Part shown: piece after piece, positions 24,327 to 38,130 of the stretch
How the letters are laid out: the number at the start of each line of letters is the position of its first letter
Position numbering within the stretch: the first letter of the stretch is position 1
Position numbers and translations under genes: made by a program
Notes under the pieces: model-generated
The model's input: the letters and a program-made list of their open reading frames with translations, nothing else
Told to the model about the DNA's origin: nothing
Database searches by the model: none
NCBI RefSeq assembly: GCF_026230105.1
Contig: NC_079475.1
Coordinates: 28,208,086 to 28,272,085, forward strand
Direction: 5' to 3'
Length of the DNA stretch: 64,000 nucleotides
Origin: Diorhabda sublineata
Lineage: Eukaryota; Arthropoda; Insecta; Coleoptera; Chrysomelidae

Positions 24327-26665
24327 TTAATGTGCACCCGAGAATGCATCAAATTCTTTTTCATATTCAGACTTTTCTACCATGTATTTCGGTAGTTGAA
24401 CTCCATGCAGTTTACTAAAAGCTGGTTTTGTTTCTGCACTGAAAGCACCTTCCTCATTACCCACATCAAATTCAGCTGGTGTTTTTATAGTAGGCTCTGC
24501 TTCGGCAGCTTTCTTTTTGCCTTTCTTTGCACTTCTTTTTTTCTTATAAATATTCTTCTTCACTTTATAAGGTACTTTTTTTTCTACTCCTTCTGAGGCC
24601 GACGTTTGTAAAGATTCAGGCCCTGTTTCTTTTTTAAGTAATTGATTTTTTTCAGCTTCTGTTAGAATTGGTTTATTCTGAGACTCGTTTGGTTGTCCAT
24701 CATTTTCTATTTTTTTTATGCCTTTTAACTGATGATAAGCAACATGTGTGGACTGAGGTCGAGATTCTTGTACGTACATGCATTCTTCATGCTGGAGCTT
24801 ATTTTTGTCTACGCAAAGGAAACATGTCATTCCATTTTTCTCAGATTTCTTGCAATTCGATCTATCTTTCTTTGTGAACTCAGCTAAAACTTCTTCCACG
24901 TTTTGTTTTGTAGACTCAGGAATTCTATATTCCTCCGCTTCACCTTCCTCCTCTTCTCTAGTTTCTTCATTTTTAGACTCTTCTGGTGCTAGCTCTGGAA
25001 ATAATTTGAAATGGTATTCATCAAAATCTTTGGAAGACCGGTCATTTTCGGATTCTTTTCTTTGCTCTCTAGATTCTTTCACAATACTATCGGCAAAATT
25101 TAAAGGAGGATTGAGTTTCTCATTTTCGTATCGTGCTCTGCTGCTGTCCCTGTTTTTTTTATAATTTTCGTACAATAAGGGATCATCATTCCTTTTTTTA
25201 GGAGACTTTTGTTGTATTGTTTGATCCTGTTTCGCAATTGGCTCAGTATGTTTTGTGGCCGTTCGTGGTTCTACCTTAGTTTCACTGGGTGCAATTGTTG
25301 AAGAAGGAGCATTCTCAACTTTTGTTATAGTTTTAGTTTCTTCGGGGTCGTCATTGCTGTCATATTTCTTCTCCTTAACATATGCATATTTTTTCTCAGA
25401 AGGTGCTGAAGTGTATGAACATTGTTCAAAATTGGCACCACTTGCAGGATCTTTACAAACAGTACAGGTCGAGCCTTCTTTCTCAACTTTTTGGCAATTT
25501 TGAGGATTCTTTTTCAGTTCTTCGGACTGTTTCTCCGAATAACTTAATTCTGGACTACTTTCATCATAGGACTCTGGTTCATATTGAAAACCAGCGCTGT
25601 AGTCGTCAGGAATACCTGTGAATCCCTTAATAGATCTGTTTCTTATGATATAATAAGGATCATCTTTTTTATCCGTGTACCTCCTGTATCTGTAGTGATC
25701 ATCTCTTGAGGGTGCAGAGTATCTTTCCGAAAATCCGTTATTATATTGCGATGGTTTTTTGTCAGAAGTATAAGAACATTGTGTGTATTTGGATTGAGTT
25801 TCGTCATTCACACACTCAAAACAATTCTCTAACGATGAACTAGAGAGTTTTCGACAATTATGATTATTCAAATGACTAGGACTAGGAACGCCTTCCGTTT
25901 CTTGACCTTCTAGAGAACCTTGAGTTATCGTTTTCTTCTGGTAAGAAGGGTTAAACGGCGCACCAGTATCATAATATTTGCTAGGTAAAACACGAGATGC
26001 TTGTACGATGGGCTGAAAACTATATTTCTGATATGGTGATAGTTGACTACTCGGAATATCAAGGACACCAGATGCTGATGGGTACTGAGACACAGTTGAG
26101 CTTGATTTACCTGTATTGTAATTAACAAAAGGTTTGGAATTCAAATTACCTAAATAGGCATCATTTTTTTGAGCTATTTCTTTTTCAGTTTCCTCATCTT
26201 CATTTTTGAAAATATCAGATTCATCGCTGTTACTTTTCTTGGGTTGGTTAGGTCTAGGAGGAATTCTCTCTACATCATCAGCATTAGCAGTTGCTGCACT
26301 GAGTAGAGGTAATTGGTAAGATATATAATTTGGACCTGGTTTTATGTAATCTTCTTTAATTTGCTGCTGTTCTTGTTGCAGCTGCTTGTTCTGAGCTTCT
26401 TCAAAATAATCTCTCGCGGGGAAATTTGTAGCTTGGTTTGTCTGAGAAAATATAGGTAGTGATTGAGTCTGCTGTTGTTGTGGAACGAAATTGATTGGAG
26501 GCAAAGTCAAAGGCTTCTTATTGCTTCCAGCATATTCTGCAACAAGAACATTTACTGTGTGAAGATCTCAAAGCAAAAAAAATAAAAGACTAGAAAATTA
26601 CAATTTATTCAATTCGATTACTATTTAATAAAAATTGAATTTATTGGGGCCCTAACTGAACAGCA

Positions 26666-26743
<78 letters not shown>

Positions 26744-28123
26744 TGTTATTGTTATCTGTTTATCTATTTTGTAATGCATTTTCCATTTTAATAGTTATAA
26801 ATAACTGATAGAGTTTTGGTACATATGGACTGGAGTACTCAATTACTTGTGTTTAATTTTTAGGGGCGCCTTCCAATTTCATAGTAATAGATTCAAGTCT
26901 TTCACATATCCAATTGCATGGTAGTTGATAGAATAACAGAATATTACATTCCACTACAATGCGAAATTTGGATCATTTTCCATAATCTTTATTTATCATT
27001 CATTTGGTGGACGGAGGATCAAACAAAGAATCTGTCTGATTTTTTCATTGCAATTAAAGAAAGGTTAATAATGGATTGACTCACAAGCTGATCTTGGCAT
27101 CCCTTTAACACTGGGAATATAGTCTGAGAATCATATATATAAGCTGAGATAAAAAACCACTGAAATGTATTAATCATTTGTACCTAATCTGAAATTGGTA
27201 TAATTAATTTGTTAATTAATTTAGGATACTTTTGAGTAAAGTGATATTTTCAATAAAAATCATGTAATCTCTGGTTACAAATTTCCATATACGAGGTGTT
27301 AGAAATACTTAATTTCTTATCTTCACCGAGCTTTAAAAGCACAATCATTCCGGGTATAACGACTGAGTCGACCAAGTAATATAGATCACGCCACATAAGT
27401 GAATATGAAGAACCAGGTTTTTAAGTCGATAGACTGTAGTGTATTTGAATCAAAGAGAATCAAACATATCAAAACTAATCAAGAAGTTTGATGATTTTTG
27501 AACAAACACAAATTGTGTGTGTGTTTCATAGAATCTTGTATTGAAATAACAACCAACGCGAAAAATGTGTCAACTGCTTTAGATACATTACTTTTTTAAT
27601 ATATGGTAAATTAGAATCTGATGCCCACATATAAGAAGCTGGTAGGTTAAAGTTGAAGTGTATAAATTGATGGTATACATACTCATTATTTATCGATAAA
27701 TATTGAATATTCCAATAATAAGAGAAACATAGACCCTGTATCAGCAACAACGTATAAATACAGTACGAACCTACTGCTTGTGGGGCAAAAAAGCTTGGAA
27801 AATCTGAAGAACCAACAAATCCTGCCAACGGTATGCTCTGTTGAGAGGGTGCATCCACATTATAATATTTTGAATAGTCTGGGTGCCCATGACTTTCACC
27901 ATCATCTTCACTATGGTATTCTGAAGAGTCTAAACCATATTCCTCTTGAGTGCATGCATGTTGTAAAAGCAGTAAAAGGAACACCTGAAAAATAGACACA
28001 TATCACTCACTTTCTCGTACCACGTTTGTTAATTGAAAATTGATATACACTTATGACTAGATGGATTTATTTCTGGTTGAAATGTTCACTAACCTCTAGT
28101 GGAATGCTTCTAAAAAGAAGCAT
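24327..28123 (-). CDS. Secreted low-complexity protein with three four-cysteine modules (817 aa)
   Basis: I assembled three exons from splice signals: 28123-28094 (donor GAG|GTTAGT, phase 0), 27984-27771 (acceptor TTTTTCAG, donor GTAG|GTTCGT, phase 1) and 26536-24327 (acceptor TTGTTGCAG). The phases match and give 817 residues. Residues 1-23 form a signal peptide (MLLFRSIPLEVFLLLLLQHA, then CTQ), so the product is probably secreted. An acidic stretch and a Gln-rich stretch (about 100-140) follow. Three related cysteine modules lie at residues 309-335, 429-454 and 643-667, with the pattern C-x(9,10)-C-x2-C-x(10,11)-C. Modules 1 and 2 are followed by SYTS and module 3 by MYVQ. Between them lie Ser, Glu, Lys and Tyr-rich disordered segments. 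A Lys-rich basic patch (732-758) precedes the C-terminus. I do not recognise the family. A cuticle or extracellular-matrix role is only a guess. Exon 1 alone supplies the start, since later in-frame starts are not ATG. Confidence 0.85.
26668..26739. repeat. (TA)n microsatellite in an intron
   Basis: About 36 TA units within the second intron (27770-26537) of the 817-residue gene, some 130 bases before its acceptor as transcribed. Confidence 0.95.
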
Positions 28124-28138
28124 ATTGTTCTTCTTGGG

Positions 28139-28188
28139 GACTGTAAGTATAACAAAATTAATTTATATTGGATGGGTAAGCATTTATA
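28139..28188 (-). promoter_or_regulatory. Possible core promoter of the 817-aa gene
   Basis: On the minus strand two TATAAA motifs occur at 28188-28183 and 28167-28162. An initiator-like ACAGTC lies at about 28144-28139, 16 bases before the ATG. Spacing from the proximal TATA motif to the initiator (about 20-25 bases) is slightly short. The same TTACAG could instead be a splice acceptor for an upstream non-coding exon. Confidence 0.3.
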
Positions 28189-28189
28189 T

Positions 28190-31100
28190 GAAGTATTCCC
28201 ACTACAGTTGTTGAATAATACAACGTAACTGAAAGCTGATTGTTTCGGTTTACAATCAATATTTCTTAAAAACATTAGTCATTCAACCGATAATGATTGA
28301 ATACGTTCTTTGAAGCAGAAAAAGTCACTTTTTAAACCAATTTAAAATATTTATATTTTTTAACAAATCGATGAAATCGATTGTCACTGGTGATGAATGC
28401 CTTAATATTATAATTCTATTGATGTTGGAGTAAACGATTTTTACGTAGCAATGTGGATTTCGTTGTTAATTTATTTTATTTGGTAATCACGTAAATTGGA
28501 TCAGTAAAGGTAATTATTAAATTGTTCATCATACTATGAAAAAAGGTCTTTGACACCTATATTCCATACATTCTGTGGTTAGACCGGTTTATGTTATATA
28601 ATACCAGTTATCACTTGCCGATTTATCTGTTAGTCTCGGGTGGTTTTTGTTTATAATTAATTTAATAACAGCAATTTAGTTTAATTTGTAAGTTGTCCTT
28701 GACCAACGATACTTAAGAAGTTATTTCTGTCTCGTTACCACATAAATTATCCAAGAAAAAAGTTCTCAATAAGTCGATATATTCGATGTACACAACATGA
28801 ATTGGAATTAACTACAATGATATCTCGGCAGAGAGAGACATTGTTCAAAAATGTGAAATACTATAGAACGTATCGATCGATGACTGAAGAAGAGTAACAA
28901 AAACTGGAAAGTGGAGGAAAATGATGATTTTCCAAGAATCTCAATTCAAAAGCAGCGAGAAGTACTTATTTAATAAACAATAGGAGAACCAGAATTCAAT
29001 GGTGAACAGAAAAAAATGAGCAAGTGGCTGAAGAAAGAAATATGTGGGGAACGGTAGGCCACAATGGGACAAAAATTCGTTTTCATTGGCAGGATTCAAA
29101 TGAATTCTAATATTTTCCCTGTTATATCTGACCAGAATATGATTCATACTTTTTCTATTCACAAAAAGGTAAATTGAATAGTTTTCATACAAAAGTGTTT
29201 GTCACATCTCATGGGGAAAAACCTTCTTGACTTTTTTGTTAGGATCATAACTGCTTTATGCGGAATGACAGAAAAAACGAGGGAACTTCAAGTGCCTAGA
29301 GGACATATTGAATCGCTTAATTAAGGCGTTGGTTCTCGTCAGAGGACGGTCAGTTTACAATAAATCTTGAAGAATATAGTAGTAGCTGGAATTTAAATAG
29401 GTAGAATTATGATTCTTCATAGTCACATTAATATAAGAAGAAACTTAGATAATCCGAGACGATGTGTTAATGGAGCATAAAACAAGAGACATATTGTATA
29501 ACTTAATATATGGTTAACAGATCTTAAATGGTTCCTAAATCTTACGTATATGCCTCAAATTCATCATCCAGTTCATCATCCGTTTTATAGACATTTTTAT
29601 TCTGATTAAACCAGATTAAAATCTTTAATTTTTCCTCTCTTAACATATCTGAATGTCCATAGCGCTGTTTTTATTTGAAATATCAGTTAGTATTCCAATT
29701 TTTCACTTTAATAATTTAGACTACTATTCTTTGGTGAGTTGTAAGAAATCCAAGAAACAAATTACTCCGTTTCTACGACTTTCACATGGTAGTAAGGAAT
29801 TTTTGATGTGGTTTTTTTAAATGTGAAGGTTTTAATTATAACTAGGAAATTACCCTGATAAAAGTGCACTAGTAGAATGGATAAATCCCAATTTTGTCGA
29901 ATCCTTTTGATGTTCGTTTGACCTTTAGTAAGGTTGCTAGATATTTCATAGATATTCATCAGAATGCCTGAGTGGGCAAGTAAGGCACTACATGCTGCAA
30001 CTTCTAAACTGCAGTTATTGAATAAAAAAACGATATATCGCGCGTCTGAATTTCAATGAAACAGTTTGCCGGTAATAATCAATGTTCCTACAGAAATATG
30101 TCTTTTATATGGCCCAAGACATTTCTCTCTAAAAATACAATGAATCAATAGTTAGGACGTTTTAATGTGTACAGAACAATCTATTTTTTATTAATAAATA
30201 CACTACACCAAATTGAACAGAAATAAATCTGATAAATCTTGTTAATACAAAGAAGGCATATTTTCTTGTTTGTTGATGGCATTTTTTTTATAATATTGAT
30301 GATATTTTAGTCTATTTTCTAAATACTGAGATGACTGCCCTATTTAAATAGCGTCACAATTATTACAAGGTACAAATATACATTTCATTGTAGAATTTCT
30401 GGAAACCGAATCAATACAGAAAATAAAAGCACTTTTTTGCATAGCCCAAAACACACACTATATTTTACTTGCAAAAATAACAATATTATAAATGAAGTAA
30501 TATTTGAGAATATTTCTTATTTGAATTGATGTCAACACTTTAGAATAAACTAAGATCAATAACAATAGATCGTAATTCGATATGCTATTGTTAAGAGTAA
30601 CTGTTGTACTTAGACATATACCTTAAACTAGTTTCAATGATGATCATTGGAGAACAGAAAAAAATTGGAATGAGGAAGAATAGGCAGTAGCTGATAATTG
30701 ATTGGAAATGATGAACGAAAATCATTTTATTCCACACACAATGTACGAGTATATACTACAATTTTTTTTCTGCCAGGTCAAAAGAATCGACATACTGGCT
30801 CTGCCTTCTGATACTTTCAAGAATAATATAATTACAGTTTCATAAAATACTTCTAATAAATTTCCTTTCTAGAATACTTTTTTTACTTTATCAATTTATC
30901 ACATTTGCCGCACCTGAGTGTAGCTGCTGCCATTGTGACGGTACTTCACTAGTAGAGACCACATGGTTGGTAGGTATAGCTCTTCCAATATTAATGCAGA
31001 TTATAAAAACCCTTGCCGACAATTAAAATTTGATCTACCATAGGCGTAGATACCTCATTTTGTAAATTTATTATTCTTATAAAAACTTTTAAAAATATGT

Positions 31101-32397
31101 ATCTCTTATGCGAGAAAGTATTCGTTAAAAGGCAATGGAATCATTATAAATTGGACGGCATTATACGCCGTTTTTTAGACAGATGCACTTAATTGTAGTC
31201 CTACTTGTAATTTAGAAATCATTATTGTACCTCTTTAACTTGCTGCATCTGAATATTGAATTATAAAACTTAAATAGACGAGTAAAATGTTCCCACCTGT
31301 AAGGATGTTTGGTTGAACAGGATACCAGACGTGAACTGAGCCCTTTTTGTACCCCATTCGTCTATAAGAACTTCGGTAGTCTTTCATCTGATGCAAATAA
31401 TCTTGTCGACATCGAACTATGTTTCTAAACTGGTATAATTGTATTCTGGATAGTCTGCCAACTTTTGTTGTATTACTTCTAATGTCGCAACCCTGTTCTT
31501 CTAATATAAACTATAAAATGTCCTACGTATAAAATCTTTAGTAGCTTTGATTTCAGTTTTTCTTTTTTTCGGTTCTGTGAATGATCCACAGCAAACCCTT
31601 TCATGACTACTCGATAAATGGAAAATTTATTAATTTATTTACTCTAGTTAATTCAGCAATTCTTATTATGATTGCATTATGAGATGAGTTTCCTTGTTTA
31701 AACATTCGAATATATTTAAAATAACTTGGTGTGTGTATATCTACATCTTTATATTATTAAATTCTTATCTGTCTTTATTCTCACTATTCTTTGCAATTTC
31801 AAAGTCTTCATTCGCCCATGGTCAAAAGAACGCCATATTTCTATTTATTTAAAGAACTTTATGAATTAAGTAAATATTATCAAGCCACGCCACTGCTTAT
31901 CGTGGCCTGTCTACCAGGAATATTTCAAAAAAATTGTATACATTCTCCTTCCGACAGCTTCGAACAATAGAAATGCATTTATGTTTACGATTCCATGTTT
32001 TCATCGGTAAACAGTGGAGATTATGAGTCCACGTGGACTGAAGGTTTGTTAGATGTTTACCGAATTTTATACGGAGATTAAACATTATTTATCATTTATT
32101 AATTTGTTATGAGTACTATACGTATTTATGAAATATTGATTGTTCCCCGCATAACTGTCTTCTGCAATTGATATTGGAAGAACTATGCAACAAATTGAAG
32201 TTCTTCTTCTCTAAATATGTGTATTTCATCTGCCGTCTACTGGCTCTGAGTCTACGATTGTTCTAGGGTCTGAAACGACAATCGAATTGGTGATAGAAGT
32301 CTTAAAATCATAATTCTAGAGATACAATCAATAATTGAGATCATTACTGAATCAAGTGCAGTTGGACGGTCATCAAATAAATATTTATTTATCGCTG

Positions 32398-32398
<1 letters not shown>
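28190..32398. other. Long gene-poor stretch
   Basis: No gene, RNA or element recognised in about 4.2 kb. Minus frames at 28941-29192, 29762-29959 and 31897-32085 are 62-83 codons with no motif. Base composition is uniform and AT-rich. Confidence 0.45.

Positions 32399-32456
<58 letters not shown>
32399..32456. repeat. (TA)n microsatellite
   Basis: Twenty-nine TA units. The Tyr-Ile repeat frame on the minus strand is an artefact. Confidence 0.97.
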
Positions 32457-32460
<4 letters not shown>

Positions 32461-32629
32461 GAATAAAAAATCGAACTTGCTGAAAGTAGGTACTTTTCTA
32501 TAGTTTAAATAAAAGTTTAGAACGTTCAAATACTGCATGAAATACGTGAAAACTGCAAAGCTAAAAATTTTGCAGTACACATTTACAATTATTACTTACA
32601 GACTTATGATCATTTCAGATCAATTAAAA

Positions 32630-33660
32630 TGTCAAGAAGAAGGGGTTTATAGACAAAGAAACATATGAAAGTAGTTCGAAATGAAATGGCAGTGAGGACG
32701 GTGACTGTGATTTTGTAATTCCAAGGAGAACTTTATGAAACCATATGAGTTCGGAAAGTACTACAAGAAAATTAGCCAGCTGGGTACATTAACTATGGAC
32801 CAAGAAAATAACCTTATGGATAGAATTTACAGGCTAGCTGACACCAGCATTCCTGTAACTTATAAAGGCTTTGGTATTTTGCTAAAGATCGAGGTTTGGC
32901 TAATGGAAAATGAGTGGCCTAGTTTCTTCCCTCTGTATTTGTAGAGATATAACAGCATTTCAAGGCTGATGATTCTATCGTATAATATTATTTCGTGAAA
33001 CTTATATAAGTTATTATCGAAACTGACAAACCTAAATGTTTATTTAACATAGAAGAAAAGAAAAGGGTTGTCGACTTAATGTACGTAAACACTAAGAATG
33101 TAACAGTATTTGCTTGCAATAACGCATTGGATAATATTTTTCACCTATAGCATAATGAAGGGAATTAGTCAAAACCCGGAATGATCAATGAGATTGCCGA
33201 CTAGTTCTTTGATAGGAATGAGTGCGAAAACAAACATGAGGACTTCAGGAATTTCTAATATAGAGAGAGTATTTTTCTATGTTAAAGTAGATAGCAAAAA
33301 TTCTTCTTATCTTGCATCGAGACTTATCACTTTGGATTACACAACTGCAGAGGCAACTGAAAAAATGCCATGCTGTTTTTCCGCTTAAGCAAACCATCCA
33401 TGACCTACAATCTAGGGACAAAGAGGTATTCCCGAAATTTGAATATTACTGGGATGACGGAGTTATACTATTTTTAGTGAAACAAACCCAGTCGCGCGAT
33501 CGAAAAGGAGGTTTTAAAGAAAATTACCAATGCCTGATTTTGAGCACAGAATATTACAAGGAAAAATACTTTGAATTATAGAGCACAGAGGTGTACGAAA
33601 GAGTTGTTTGAAGAACAACAAAAAAAATTAGCGGAAACAGAAATGTTAAATCCAAGTTGA
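32630..33660 (+). mobile_element. Decayed pogo-superfamily transposase
   Basis: Plus-strand islands follow the pogo order. VIPRRTLYET (about 32715) is the end of a psq-type helix-turn-helix. LTMDQENNLMDRIYRLAD (about 32785) belongs to the CENP-B-like second DNA-binding domain. NTKNVTVFAC (about 33095) begins the DDE core, and RLPTSSLIGMSAKTN (33191) matches the family's R-L-P-x-G-S-L-I-G motif. A region around 33330-33560 corresponds to the part after the second aspartate. Stops and frameshifts occur throughout, and a segment of the core is missing. Length is about 1.0 kb, where an intact gene would be about 1.6 kb. Inactive relic. Confidence 0.7.
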
Positions 33661-34194
33661 TAATTAAATAATGGTATTATTTTCCATGTAACCAGGTAAC
33701 CAGGTTAAGTGGGCTTTACTAGAGAAGATATGGTACATTTATTTCCTCGTTTTATTCTTAAAATGTACATTATACTTTATATGGATTGTCGTTATAGAAT
33801 ATTCAAATTTTGTTTTTAACATTCTCTCAAGTGTTTTCTAACACGTAGGTAAAATATTTAACATTCATTTGTTTTGGGCGAAAATGAATTTTATGAACTA
33901 ACCCTTATTCATTTTTCAATTATGTTCATCAGAAATAAGTTTTTTTTCCTATTGGGGCATCGATTGGAATAGCCACCTCAGGTAGCTCATTTGGGACTAT
34001 GGTATAATAAATTTTTATATATATTTTGTGATGATTTGCTTCAATTTTATCTCTCTTTTCATAGACAATCAGTGTATAATTACAGGTAAAGATTTGACTA
34101 TTTATGTCAAAATATTCATTGATTGATTATTAATTGAACACATTGGCTATATTTTTAACAGGAAACTGATCAATTACTATAAAGAATCAATAAC
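33661..34194. other. Intergenic sequence
   Basis: Nothing recognised. Confidence 0.5.
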
Positions 34195-34271
34195 ATGTCT
34201 AACTATAGAATCCTATACAGTCTTCAAATTGAAGGTGAAATTATTTTCCATAGTCCGAATGGAATTCGTGG
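34195..34271 (+). CDS. Candidate first coding exon
   Basis: An acceptor-like TTTTTAACAG precedes ATG at 34195. The frame runs 25 codons (starting MSNYRILYSLQIEGEIIF) to a good donor, CGTG|GTAAGTC, at about 34271. No downstream partner exon could be identified before 37800. It may be a real 5' exon of a gene with short exons, or chance. Confidence 0.2.
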
Positions 34272-37200
34272 TAAGTCGCACAATAAAAATAATAATGAAG
34301 AATGTCATACTATAGAATTAATATGGGTGTCATAAAAAAATAAGTTCAATTGAAGAAAATAAGAGAAGTTTGAGGCCATGGATGCATATAATATATTCAC
34401 GATTTGGTTTGTCGAGTTGTACAACTAGGTATTCGTTTCAATAGATTCAAATTCAAACCTGTTTTCTTCTACATAGGGCTTCTCGAAGACAAGTTCTGAG
34501 TGAAATTTGAGTTCTTCATATAGGATTACAGTGTGCAAATGTCATCTTATGAGAATGTGTATTGCAAGCATAAAAAATATTTCCTTTTCAACATTGTATC
34601 CAATTTATTACATTTATAGACTTAGGAGAGGAAATATTTGAGTAAAATTGGAATATACTCATAAATAAATCTTTATTTAAATACAATAGCTTATGTAACA
34701 AAGCTTCTTCACAATTAGTACTCTTATTAATCATTAATATCTGAAATTCTTCATGGCTCAAATTCCACAAAAAAGCCATTCCTAGTTGAAAAATTCTCAT
34801 CTAGCCAATAATTTTCTCGTCTTTAAAATTTTACTGGACTATACGAAATACCGTGTGCATTAAAAAATACATACTAAATACTAACACTTTGTTACTTTAT
34901 TGGTCGTTTTGAGTGGGATTCACTAGTTGCTATTCATCACATACCTGACACTCTAAGTAGCTGACGCAACATCCATTCAGAAAAGAGTTTTCGTATAGAT
35001 GAATATGTCGACTGTAATTTTGTAAATGGTGATGTCAAATAATAGATCAGTATAGTCACGCGAGAGATTTATTAAATATGAAGTATACAGGCAGGAGAAT
35101 CTTCAGTTGAAAGACTCTTTCTAGAATTGTGAACGATATAAGATGTGAATAATATTAATAATAAATTTAAGTAGGTACATTAAAATTATGTTCATGATAT
35201 ATATTTTTAGAGGCTTATTCAATGAATTTTTTAATAACATTTTGTCATTAGTTTCAATTTTTAAGTTCATAATTAAGATTTTTAGTTTTCCACATTCAAC
35301 AATATTTAAGCATCTATTATATCACATGATTATCTATAATAGTCAATATGATCAATAAACTGTGCCATCCAATTAGAAATATAACCATATATCTTCAACT
35401 GTTTACGATTAATTTCAACAAAGTGAATAACTCGCACTATTTTAGGAGCGTTTAAAGTTTTTTAATATAAATAGCCTCAATGACATAAATATTGAATGTG
35501 GCAACCATAAATGTCAAGAAAAACATCACATTCAGCAAGCATGTGGATAGATATTCGTTTAAAATTCTTGATATGTCAATTTATGCAACAATGTACCTTT
35601 AGAACTAGTTACTGTATTTTTATAATTTCTTCTGGTCGTAGTTTACCAGAAGTAATTTCACTTGCATTGACTTTACTATGTTATCCAAGTCATAAGACCT
35701 TATCTTTCTTCGATGTTCATATTTTTTTTATTGTTGTGTCGGTGCTTTCTTCTCTGAAATATTTTTGTCCCTAGAAAGGTGTTTAGGGCTATTTCATTAT
35801 TCCTTTCTACTTAAGTATGCAATGATACCCACAACAAAGTAAGTGTGTAGTGCCTAGTAAGTTCAATATGCCTTTCCCAAAAACGAAACGAGGTGGCTGC
35901 AAACATGTTTCCAAAACTGAGAGATCCCTAAGTGTACATGGGTCATTCTTTTCGTCCATAAGCAGCAACAGTTTGTTTAAGCGGGGGTGGCTAACATCTC
36001 AGCGGTGAAAAAATGTGAGGATGAAAACCAAGTGCAGTTGTCGAAGGTTACAACGACGATAATATAAATGAAAGGTTAAAACGAGAAAGACAAATTGTGG
36101 TTTTAATCAACAAGAATAACTTTACCATAAAAAGTGTTAACAATATCACAATTATCACAATATTGCTTATAATACGTCAGCTGAACAGAATCAAGAATAA
36201 CTGAAGTAATATGACTATTAATTATAACTGTTACTTTGTCACATTATAAACACGCGTTTTTTTCCTGATAGATGTAAGTATATAAAGTATAGTATTCTAT
36301 TAGCGAGTGATGGATATTACTCGATACAATATTATTAACAAATTTCAGTTCAATAAATTAAATACCAAAAATTGCAAGTAAATACCCCTTTATAGTGAGA
36401 GTTAGAGCTAGGTATCTTATTGGAGATGTATTTTTAATGGGATTTATGTTCTCATTTAACGAATAATTTGCGTATTTTATGAATAATATAGTCCCGCGAT
36501 TGAATGTCTTCAGCATATCCCAATACATGAAACTACATAATAGTTGTTGGGCCCAGCGACAAATTTTTTTCATGACCACAACGTTGAAACCTTGTGTATT
36601 TGTTGTTTGGGTTGAGTCGGACAAATGTTGTAGTTGCTAGATTATGGGGCTCGTAGAGGGGCGTTTGTCTGTCACGAAGGTGTCAAATTTATGCAGGAAA
36701 AAAATTTATAACCATATTAGTAATTTTATTTTAATCAATAGTTTTTATCATCATCATATAATAACGAAAATAAAAATTGTCGAAAAAAAAATTTATTACC
36801 ACACGGCTGATTCTAATAGAATCTACCATGAATATGTTTTACCAAAAAGTGGTAACCTTATCGAATAAATTTTACGGCGCAGTGGGATGCACCAAAATTA
36901 TGAAAATCCTGCAAATCTTTTATTTACAATGCTTTTTTTCCATAAAAGAAGGAAGCTATTCACAATTACAATCAAAATCAAAAAATCCGACTTAAACATT
37001 GGCCAATTGCCAATCGGACGAACAAGTTAATTTTTTTTGCTTATCAATATTCACAATTCGCAATATTCCATCCCTTATTTTTATCTTCATCATAATCTTA
37101 CTTCGTCTTCGGTATCATTGACTAAAGCCCATTTCTCGTCATCTTCACTCTCATTAGATGATCTATTTATTTCCTACTCATATTTATCATCAGAAATGGA

Positions 37201-37794
37201 ACCTGTTAATGCAACATTTTATTAAAAAACGTGATGGAAACTTTCAAAAGACATTATGAAACATTTTATGTTTTCAATGCAGTATTTCAATTTCTTTTAA
37301 ATCAAAATAGTTTCATTTTAATCAATTGCAAAAAAAATCTTTACGTACAATACGTAATTTTAAAACAAAAACCAGATTAATAGATCAAATTTTTAATGTC
37401 ATTATAAATATATTACATCAATAAGTAGATATTTCTTGAAATGTGGGACATTGCTCGCCATTGAACCAGAAAAACTCGTAACTGCTATCGATATTCATCC
37501 ACCCGCACTCTTCACCGTTGAGGTCTGTTTGTCACCTCAGATGAGCATTGCACCACATGTTACTGATATGAATATATTACAAACTAAACTATTCACTTAC
37601 ACTTAACATGTAATCTATTTAAATAACATTTAGTTCCCTTGTCACTTTACCGAATTATTTGTGATGAAATCAAATTGTTCACTGACTCCATTCGGCTGCT
37701 AAATACACGTTTTATGTAATATCATCACATTCTAGAATATTCGTTGCTTGGAAATCTCTAATATACTATATAAAAACAAAAAGGGCCTTCTTCT
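34272..37794. other. Long gene-poor stretch
   Basis: No element or gene supported. Open frames of 60-88 codons at 34588-34800, 35511-35774, 36358-36624 and 36644-36995 show no motif. A GC-richer minus-strand patch at 37445-37535 reads ECGWMNIDSSYEFFWFNGEQ in one frame and is probably a fragment of some repeat or lost gene. Confidence 0.4.
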
Positions 37795-38130
37795 CCAAGC
37801 CATGATCTCCTTTTAGTTAGTTTTAGTTGTAGATTTTGGTAGGCTATTTTCGGTTTCCTATTGGGGATATTGCTTATGATATTATTGATCCTTTTCTTGA
37901 GAGAACTTTTTCAAAATTTGTGCGATTTTAAAGAAAATCCTCTTACTCTCGTCGGGTTGTGTAACCAAACTTTGCCCCCCTCGTTAACTCCCCCTTCTGC
38001 AGCTTCCGTGTCGTATCGTTTTTTTTTGTTCTGTCACTGACAACTTGAAGATTTGATCCAACCAGATCGTAAAAATCGTCCTTTCTACTCCTCAATTATA
38101 TCACATCCTTCTCTCGACCATTTCATCTTA
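37795..38130 (-). mobile_element. Ty3/gypsy integrase C-terminal fragment
   Basis: The minus strand reads KKRYDTEAAEGGVNEGGKVW followed by LHNPTRVRGFS at about 38030-37935. This matches the linker and GPY/F-domain region at the end of gypsy pol, where R-Y-D, E-G-D-x-V-W and N-P-x-R-x-x-G are conserved. A further piece reading KRINNI lies near 37890. No LTRs or protease/RT region were recognised, so this is an isolated, frameshifted fragment. A GC-richer zone to about 38360 may belong to it. Confidence 0.7.

Noticed and set aside
24396..25621. Several plus-strand frames of 66-128 codons
   Set aside because: They lie antisense to the large third exon of the 817-residue gene and are shadows of it.
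32960..33001. CTGATGATT followed by GTGAAAC, a possible third hammerhead
   Set aside because: The sequence between the boxes cannot form a stem II next to the core, and no cleavage triplet is suitably placed. It lies in a pogo transposase relic.
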